24,029 bases of DNA from Silvimonas sp. JCM 19000 (GTDB lineage Bacteria > Pseudomonadota > Gammaproteobacteria > Burkholderiales > Chitinibacteraceae). The notes under the pieces are model-generated. The model saw only the letters and a program-made list of their open reading frames with translations, had not been told where the DNA came from and did no database searches. Position 1 is the first letter of the stretch. The number at the start of each line of letters is the position of its first letter. The translations under genes and the position numbers were made by a program. The DNA lies in the NCBI GenBank assembly GCA_001313065.1, contig BBFD01000022.1, positions 1-24,029 of the forward strand, given 5' to 3'. Shown one piece after another: positions 18,265 through 24,029 of the stretch.

Positions 18265-18287
18265 CCCCTCATTACCAAGGAATTGCC

Positions 18288-18941
18288 ATGCCCTCGCCAA
18301 GAGACAGCGAATTACTCGCACAAATGACTGAAGCCGATCTGGACGAACTGTCGACTTTTCTGGAGTCAGACCTGGCGCCGATCCAGTCGATGGATCTGTC
18401 GATGCTGCACGGCTTTCTGACCGCGCAACTGGTCGGCCCTACCGAACTACCGCCCGAGCGCTGGTTTGGCCTGGTCTGGGGCGAACACGGTGAGCAGCCA
18501 AAATGGAAAAGCGCGCATCAGCGCGAAAAGATCGAAGGCCTGATCCTGCGTCTGTACAACCAGTTGGTGGACGAGCTTAATCAAGACCCGCCCAGCTTTA
18601 CCCCGATGGTGTACGTGGACCAGGAACGTCAGCTCGATATCGTGCAGCAATGGTGCTACGGCTTTATGCTCGGCACCTCGCTCAACGCCGAAGGCTGGCA
18701 GCCGCTGCTGGACGACGAAGACAACAGCAACCTGATCGCGCCGATCCTGGATTGCGCCGATGAAGAAGCGCGCGATGCCGCTGAAGCCGAAGGCGAAGAT
18801 CTGGCCCAGTTTGAGCACAACATCGCCCAGGCGCTGCCCGAAGTGATTCCGGCCATCCGCGAATACTGGCAGCAGCACGGCGATGACGACGGCCTGCCCG
18901 AGCCGACCAAGCGTCCCGGCCGCGCGCAACGTCGTCACTGA
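18288..18941 (+). CDS. UPF0149 (YgfB/YecA) family protein
   Basis: 217 residues, complete, ATG behind AAGGA. The domain begins DLDELSTFLES and includes MLHGFLTAQLVGPTELPPERW, WCYGFMLG, and an acidic stretch near 160-178. The C-terminal tail KRPGRAQRRH is basic and lacks the zinc-binding SEC-C motif carried by some relatives. Biochemical role not established for this family. It stands 23 bases after the YhcH-like gene in the same orientation. Unbroken; no A/T run over four. Confidence 0.85.
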   Translation: MPSPRDSELLAQMTEADLDELSTFLESDLAPIQSMDLSMLHGFLTAQLVGPTELPPERWFGLVWGEHGEQPKWKSAHQREKIEGLILRLYNQLVDELNQDPPSFTPMVYVDQERQLDIVQQWCYGFMLGTSLNAEGWQPLLDDEDNSNLIAPILDCADEEARDAAEAEGEDLAQFEHNIAQALPEVIPAIREYWQQHGDDDGLPEPTKRPGRAQRRH

Positions 18942-18987
18942 TCCGCCTTATTAATACGCAAGTCTTGATTACGGAAACCAGCGCCTC

Positions 18988-20022
18988 TTGAATACCCAAA
19001 CCGTCTCGTTTACGCCGGTAGACAATCGCCGGCTGTCCAACCTGTGTGGCGTGCTCGATGAGAACATCAAGCAGATCGAAAACGCGCTTGATGTGACCAT
19101 CGCGCGCCGCCAGGAACACTTTAAAGTCAGCGGCCCCGGCAAAAAAAGTGGAGCTGGCCGTCACCGCGCTGGAACACTTCTACAACGAAGCCGACAAGGA
19201 ACTTGGCCTCGATGATGTGCAACTGGGCATTATCGAGCTGACCAATCCGTCGACTGAAGGCGGCGTAGAAGAAGGCACGCCGATCCTGCGTACCCGGCGC
19301 AATGATCTGCGCGGCCGTACGCCGCGGCAGACGCTGTATATCAAGGCTATCCAGGAACACGACATCACCTTTGGTATCGGCCCGGCCGGTACCGGCAAAA
19401 CCTATCTGGCCGTGGCCAGTGCGGTGGATGCGCTGGAGCGTGATCTGGTCAAACGCCTGGTGCTGGTGCGCCCGGCGGTTGAAGCCGGCGAAAAGCTGGG
19501 CTTTCTGCCGGGCGATCTGATCCAGAAAGTCGACCCGTATCTGCGCCCGCTGTACGACGCGCTGTATGACCTGATGGGCTTTGACAAGGTCACCAAGATG
19601 TTTGAGCGCGGCGTAATCGAAATCGCCCCGCTGGCGTTTATGCGCGGCCGTACGCTGAACCACAGCTTTGTGATTCTGGATGAAGCCAGAACAGCTCGCC
19701 GGAACAGATGAAGATGTTTCTGACGCGGATCGGCTTTGGCTCCAAGGCCGTCATCACCGGCGACCCGACGCAGGTGGATTTGCCCAAGAACCAGAAATCC
19801 GGCCTGGTCGATGCGCAAGAAGTACTGCAAGACGTGCGTGGCATTGCGCTGCATTACTTTAATAGCGAAGACGTGGTGCGCCATCCGCTGGTGCAGAAAA
19901 TCGTCGACGCGTATGACCGCGCCGGCAAGCAGCGCGACGCCGAAGCGGCCCAACGCAAAGCCGAACGCGAAGCCCAGCGCCGCGCCGAACAAGCCACCCA
20001 TCAAGACGATCACCCGAAATGA
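18988..20022 (+). CDS. ybeZ: PhoH-family ATPase (PhoH-like/YbeZ)
   Basis: Cytoplasmic ATPase that works with YbeY, in ribosome and RNA quality control by family knowledge. Repair gives 344 residues. The start is TTG at 18988 with GGAA upstream; I see no ATG alternative that keeps the N-terminus. Walker A is GPAGTGKT (131-138) and Walker B FVILDEAQN (227-235), followed by [20 protein letters not shown]. The tail is Arg/Glu/Ala-rich and coiled. Breaks: A7 at 19141-19147 where six fit ([13 protein letters not shown]) and one C missing near 19686 ([14 protein letters not shown]). It overlaps ybeY by four bases (ATGA). Confidence 0.93.
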
Positions 20023-20501
20023 GCAAGAAACTGAAACTGGCGCTGCAGTTGGCCACCACGGCCACTGACGCGCCGGGCAAAGCGCAGATCAAAACCTGGG
20101 CCGAAGCCGCATTGCGGCCCAGCGTCAAGCAAGCCGAAGTCACCGTGCGCATTGTGGATGCCGAAGAAGGCCACGCGCTTAATCGCGAATATCGCGGTAA
20201 GGATTACGCCACCAACGTGCTGACGTTTACCTTTGACGAAGACGGCGACATGCCCGAGATTGCCGGCTTGCCGTTGATGGGCGATCTGGTTTTGTGCGCG
20301 CCCGTGGTCGCCCAAGAGGCCGCCGAGCAAGGCAAACCGCTGCTTGCGCACTACTGTCATCTGGTCGTGCATGGCATGTTGCATCTGCAAGGTTATGACC
20401 ATCTGGAAGACCAGGAAGCCGAAGAGATGGAAGCCCTGGAGACGCAAATCGTCATTTCTTTGGGTTATGATGACCCGTATCTGACTGATCCGGAGCTGTA
20501 A
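20019..20501 (+). CDS. ybeY: Endoribonuclease YbeY
   Basis: Metal-dependent RNase involved in 16S rRNA 3' maturation and ribosome quality control. Complete and unbroken, 160 residues. The zinc motif HxxxHxxxxxH is at His118, 122 and 128 within [11 protein letters not shown]. Other family parts are [17 protein letters not shown] and [10 protein letters not shown]. The start overlaps the phoH stop (ATGA), and the stop lies five bases before the corC start, so all three are one translation unit. Confidence 0.96.
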   Translation: MSKKLKLALQLATTATDAPGKAQIKTWAEAALRPSVKQAEVTVRIVDAEEGHALNREYRGKDYATNVLTFTFDEDGDMPEIAGLPLMGDLVLCAPVVAQEAAEQGKPLLAHYCHLVVHGMLHLQGYDHLEDQEAEEMEALETQIVISLGYDDPYLTDPEL

Positions 20502-20506
20502 GCCCT

Positions 20507-21372
20507 ATGGACGACGACGCGCAGCCGTCCCCTGCCCCGAAGGCCTCCTGCTGGAGCGCCTGACCCACTTTCTGTTACGCGAGCCGGAAAACCGCGGCGA
20601 GCTGGTCGATATTCTCCACTCTGCTTTTGAGCGCCATCTGCTGGATGCCGATGCACTGGCCATGATCGAAGGCGTGCTCAACGTCGGTGACATGCAAGTG
20701 CGCGACGTCATGGTGCCGCGCAGCCAGATGGACGTGATCGACATTTCCACCCCGCCCGACGAATTCGTACCCTTTGTTATCGAAGCCGCGCACTCGCGCT
20801 TTCCGGTCATTGATGGCAGCAAAGACGATGTGCTGGGCATCTTGCTGGCCAAGGATTTGCTGCGGTATTACGCGCTGGAAGAAGAATTTGATGTGCGCGA
20901 CATGCTGCGCCCGGCCGTGTTTATCCCCGAATCCAAACGCCTGAACGTCTTGCTGAAGGACTTCCGCAACAATCGCAACCATATGGCGATTGTGGTGGAT
21001 GAATACGGCGGCGTGGCCGGGCTGGTCACCATCGAAGACGTGATGGAACAGATCGTCGGCGATATCGAAGACGAATACGACTACGACGAATCGGAAGACA
21101 ACGTGGTGCTGGATCGGCGTGGCCATTGGCGCGTCAAAGGCGGCACCGAGATTGGCGACCTGAACGAAGCCATCGGCGCCAGCTTTAATGACGAAGAATT
21201 CGATACCGTCGCCGGCCTGGTCACCAACAAGTTTGGCCACGTGCCCAAGCGTGGCGAAGCCATTGCCTTTGATGGCTATCGCTTTCAGATCGTGCGCGCC
21301 GATAGCCGTCGCGTGCACAGCGTGCTGATCGAAAAAATCCCGCAATTTACTCCCACCGTGGGCGACGACTGA
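20507..21372 (+). CDS. corC: CorC/HlyC-type protein with CBS domain pair
   Basis: Cytoplasmic CBS-pair protein (YbeX/CorC), tied to Mg/Co handling and lately to ribosome metabolism in E. coli. 288 residues after one repair: the C4 run at 20535-20538 should be five, so the N-terminus reads ...APEGLLLERLTHFLLREPENRGEL. CBS repeats cover about 65-185 (VRDVMVPRSQMDVID; GILLAKDLLRYY; NRNHMAIVVDEYGGVAGLVTIEDVMEQIVGDI). The transporter-associated C-terminal domain follows (DLNEAIGASFNDEEFDTVAGLV). A6 at 21334-21339 (IEKIPQF) appears correct. No membrane domain, as expected for this subfamily. Confidence 0.92.
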
Positions 21373-21389
21373 CCGCCCCGATGCTTGAT

Positions 21390-21411
21390 GCCCCCGCCCT
21401 GCTGCGGGGGC
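21390..21411 (+). other. GC hairpin between corC and lnt
   Basis: 8-bp stem GCCCCCGC/GCGGGGGC with a six-base loop, 17 bases after the corC stop. No U-tract follows, so it is more likely an mRNA-stability or attenuating stem than a full terminator. Confidence 0.5.
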
Positions 21412-21429
21412 CGCCTTCACAAGATCTTT

Positions 21430-22905
21430 ATGCGCCTCTCCCTCCGCCCGTTTGTATTGCCCGCCGCGCTGGCCGCCGTGGGTGCCTTGTCCGTGCTGTC
21501 GTTTGCGCCGATTAATGCGTTTCCCTTGATGTGGCTGGCGCTGGCCGCGCTGAGCTGGAGCATCGGCCAGGCGGGCAGCGCCAAACGCGCATTGGCCTTG
21601 GGTTATGCATGGGGCCTCGGTTTTTTTTCTGCGCCAATATCTACTGGATTTACATCAGCCTGCACACGTTTGGCGGCATGCCTGCGTTGATGGCGGCAGG
21701 CTGTGTGTTTTTTTGCTGTCGATGTATATGGCGCTGTTCCCCGCGCTGGCCACCTGGCGGCGCGGCGCTGGATTGGCCATCGCGTCTGGCGCATGACGCT
21801 GGGCTTGCCGGCACTGTTTACGCTGACTGAATGGCTGCGCGGCTGGCTGTTTACCGGTTTTCCGTGGGCCAACGTCGGCAACTCGCAAGTGCCGATGACC
21901 CCGCTGGTGGGCTATTTGCCGGTGGTGGGCGTATACGGCGCGGGGGGCTTGTTGCTGCTGTCGCTCGGCGCCTTGATGGCGATGCGCGGTTGGGAACGCT
22001 GGGCCACCGGCCTGGGCGTGTGGGCCTTGGGCGGCCTGCTGATGCTGATGCAATGGACCTACCGGTCGGCGATCCGGTCAGCGTCAGCCTGGCGCAGGGC
22101 AATATCCCGCAGGATGAGAAATGGGCCGAGGCGCACTATCTCGACAATCTGCGCACCTATCTCAATCTGACCGCGCAAGCACAGGGCGATATCGTCATCC
22201 TGCCCGAGACCGCCATTCCATCGTTTATGAGCGATACGCCGACGTGGTACCTCGAGCGGCTGGTGAAAGTGGTGCAGCCGCGCACGCTGGTGACGGGCGT
22301 ACCGCTATCGGGCCCGCATGCCGAGGAGTACTACAACTCGGTGACGGTGCTGACCAACCCGAAACTGCCGATGTACAGCAAGCGCCATCTGGTGCCGTTT
22401 GGCGAATTTGTGCCGCTGCCGTGGTTGTTTGGCTGGATGTATCACTATCTGAATATGCCGCTGTCCGGCTTTACCTCGGGCGCAGCAGAACAAGCGCCGT
22501 TTGTGATCGGCAAGCACACGCGCTGGCGCCGGATGTGTGTTACGAGGATGCGTTTGGTCGCGAAATCATCAAGCATTGCCCGACGCCACCCTGCTGGTCA
22601 ACGTGTCGAATCTGGCGTGGTTTGATGGCTCATGGGCGGCCTGGCAGCAAACGCAGATGTCGCAAGCGCGCGCCATCGAAACGGGTCGCTACATGCTGCG
22701 CGCCACCAATACCGGCGTGACGGCAATCATTGATGAGCGCGGCCATGTGCTAAGCCAGTTGCCGCAAAACAGCCGCGGCGTGCTGGAGGGCAAAGCGCAG
22801 AACTTTGCCGGCACCACGCCCTACGTGGTGTGGGGCGACTGGATGACTTTAAGCCTCAGCGGGCTGTTGCTGCTGTGCGCGTGGTTGTTTGGGCGCAAAC
22901 AATAA
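21430..22905 (+). CDS. lnt: Apolipoprotein N-acyltransferase (six frame breaks)
   Basis: Inner-membrane enzyme that N-acylates the lipoprotein N-terminal Cys. Repair gives 491 residues. The N-terminal half is hydrophobic with several membrane spans. The nitrilase-fold domain follows, with catalytic Glu in ILPETAIP, Lys in NPKLPMYSKRHLVPFGEFVP and Cys in PDVCYEDAFG, and SNLAWFDGSWAAWQQ. A last membrane span lies near the C-terminus. Breaks: T8 at 21621-21628 (six expected, LGFFCANIYWIY), T7 at 21708-21714 (five expected, GCVFLLSMYMALF), and one base missing near 21748, 22058 (TLPVGDPVSVSLAQGNI), 22523 (RLAPDVCYED) and 22576 (IIKHLPDATLLVN). The 3' end overlaps the RDD gene by 57 bases. Confidence 0.93.
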
Positions 22906-23427
22906 GCGGGTGCCAGCCAGTCGGTCGTGCAGAAACTGGCGGTCCCGATCCAGATAGGCCCACACAAACGGCAGAATGCACCAGGCCAGCGACAAGCGCG
23001 CCCACGGTATCCACGCTGCGTTGTGCCAGGCGCCAAACGTCAGCGGCAGCACCGGACCAAAGCACAGCAGCGCCACGCCAAAGCGGATCAGGATGGCGCG
23101 GCGACCGGGCGAGTTGCCGGTCGCGCTGTCGACAATGCGGATACGCCAGGCTTTCATGGCCAACGTCTGCCCGCCGCGCTGCCAGCACAGGCCAAAATAG
23201 GCCAGCATGCTGCCAGCAAGGCCACAAACAATCCCCACGATGCCGGTCGGCTTTGCGAGAGCTGGTCCACCGGCAATTGCGTCAGCAAGGCAAACAGGCC
23301 CTGGTAAATCAGCGCCACAATCAACAACACCGGAATCAACAGCAGGATTTCATACCACCAGGCAAAAAAAACGCCGCCACCAGCCCGCGCGAACCGGCGC
23401 GGAAGTTTGCTGCAACGAACTGGTCAA
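22849..23427 (-). CDS. RDD-family membrane protein
   Basis: 192 residues after repair, from TTG 23427 with AGGGG upstream. The RDD domain shows an Arg-rich start before the first span (RAGWWRRFFAWWYEILLLIP), a second span ending YFGLCWQRGGQTLAMKAWRI, and HDRLAGTRLLF at the end. About four hydrophobic segments. Function unknown for the family (transport has been proposed). Breaks: A8 at 23364-23371 where seven, or four, fit, and one base missing near 23247 (SRTGIVGIVCGLAGSM). The TTG overlaps the DUF3106 stop by four bases (TTGA). The convergent 57-base overlap with lnt is unusual. Confidence 0.82.
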
Positions 23428-23819
23428 CGTGTTTTCCCCTGATGGCCTTTGACTTGTTGCACCACGCGCGCCCGGGCCTCGGGCGACATGGCTTTAAAGC
23501 GCTTGTAGTTTTCCCGCGCGCGTTCGCGTTCTTCGTGCGTCATCGACGCCCAGCGCCCGATGCGCTCACGCACCCGCGCTTGTTCTTCTGCATTCAGTTG
23601 GGGGTAGCGCTGCGCGATATGCAGCAACATCTCTTGCGAATCGTCCGGCAGCTGATCCCACTGCGTGCCGACGGGCGCCAGCAACTGTTTTTTTTGTGCG
23701 GGAGTCAACGATTGCCAGTCCGAAGGCTCGGCCCACGCCGCTGCCGGCAAAGCCAATGCCAGCAACAAGGAGAGGCGAGCGAAATTTAATCGCGCAGGGT
23801 ATCTGGGGCGGTTTGCCAT
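23424..23819 (-). CDS. DUF3106 protein, exported
   Basis: 131 residues from ATG 23819. That start overlaps the previous gene by 34 bases and lacks a ribosome site, so a start nearer the LLLALALPAAAWA signal core is possible. The mature part is a short helical repeat with WQSLTPAQ..LLAPVGTQWDQL and RWASMTHEERERARENYKRF, matching the Lx7LxPLxxxWxxL plan of DUF3106. T8 at 23698-23705 codes for QKKQLLAPV. The family spacing fits exactly with a single Lys, so three surplus bases are likely. Function unknown. Confidence 0.78.
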   Translation of the reverse strand: MANRPRYPARLNFARLSLLLALALPAAAWAEPSDWQSLTPAQKKQLLAPVGTQWDQLPDDSQEMLLHIAQRYPQLNAEEQARVRERIGRWASMTHEERERARENYKRFKAMSPEARARVVQQVKGHQGKTR

Positions 23820-24029
23820 TGTTCGAAACGGACGTCAGTAAAGGTATCCAGCGGGGCTTCATCCGCCAGCAGTTGCACATCGAGTGCATGATCGGGAGTT
23901 GCGGTTTGCAGATGCCACCAACCGCCCACAGTCAGCGCCACGGCAAACGCCACACCCGCGCTCCAGGCGGCCGGATGTGCATGCCAGCGGTCAGACATCC
24001 AGCCCGACAAACCGCAACGCGATTGACCA
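23786..24029 (-). CDS. DUF3619-type protein, C-terminal part cut by window edge
   Basis: The frame stays open to the right edge; a TTG at 24010 and ATG at 23998 are only internal candidates. Visible are one membrane segment (SAGVAFAVALTVGGWWHL), then LDVQLLADEAPLDTFTDVRFEQW, which matches the C-terminus of DUF3619 proteins. In related betaproteobacteria this gene stands between an ECF-type sigma factor gene and DUF3106/RDD genes. I therefore expect a sigma factor gene just off the right edge. Function unknown. Confidence 0.65.
   Translation of the reverse strand, partial: GQSRCGLSGWMSDRWHAHPAAWSAGVAFAVALTVGGWWHLQTATPDHALDVQLLADEAPLDTFTDVRFEQWQTAPDTLRD

Noticed and set aside
1..24029. CRISPR arrays, integrases, insertion sequences, toxin-antitoxin or defence genes
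   Set aside because: None seen on either strand. The only repeats are the three REP copies, and all recognised genes are core metabolic, RNA or envelope functions.

Overview
The window is a block of chromosomal housekeeping genes from a Gram-negative betaproteobacterium, most likely of the order Neisseriales and perhaps a chitin-degrading member. This rests on several things. Base composition is about 60% GC by eye. A secreted chitin-binding module lies at the left edge. The order miaB ... phoH-ybeY-corC-lnt is typical of the group, as are the DUF3619-DUF3106-RDD set, a PilS/PilR pair and a Kdo hydroxylase. The genus is inference. I see no phage, integrase, transposase, CRISPR array or antibiotic-type cluster.

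Layout, left to right. 1-268 (minus): start of a secreted CBM5/12 protein. 269-1017: AT-richer non-coding stretch ending in a REP-type inverted pair. 1018-4312 (minus): a small exported protein behind ppc. 4422-5240 (plus): a PhzF-fold protein with altered catalytic residues. 5364-5385: third REP copy between convergent genes. 5392-8327 (minus): pilS and pilR. 8438-8937 (minus): rppH. 9137-10879 (minus): ttcA coupled to a spermidine-synthase-like gene. 11011-12387 (minus): pteridine-reductase-type SDR, then sodC. 12435-13603 (plus): MidA-type methyltransferase. 13663-13739: tRNA-Met with its own promoter and terminator. 13820-14849 (minus): two unnamed envelope proteins. 15047-15918 (plus): Kdo hydroxylase. 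16063-22905 (plus): a long run with a small exported protein, miaB, yhcH-like, UPF0149, phoH, ybeY, corC and lnt. 22849-24029 (minus): RDD, DUF3106 and DUF3619 genes, whose upstream partner lies off the right edge.

How the genes work together. Several act on tRNA or RNA: ttcA (tRNA 2-thiocytidine), miaB (ms2i6A), ybeY and phoH (rRNA/RNA metabolism) and rppH (mRNA 5' ends). Others act on the envelope: lnt (lipoprotein acylation), Kdo hydroxylase (LPS core), PilS/PilR (probably type IV pili) and periplasmic sodC. ppc feeds oxaloacetate into central metabolism.

The most striking property of the window is its reading frames. Almost every longer conserved gene is broken one to eight times, yet each can be restored to a full-length family member. 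The breaks fall in two classes: A/T runs that are one to three bases too long, and short runs, mostly of G or C, that are one base too short. I count roughly 50 such places in 24 kb. The housekeeping nature of the genes and the presence of compensating pairs argue for uncorrected consensus errors rather than gene decay. I therefore annotate these genes as intact CDSs spanning the breaks and give the break positions. Reconstructed lengths quoted below assume those corrections.
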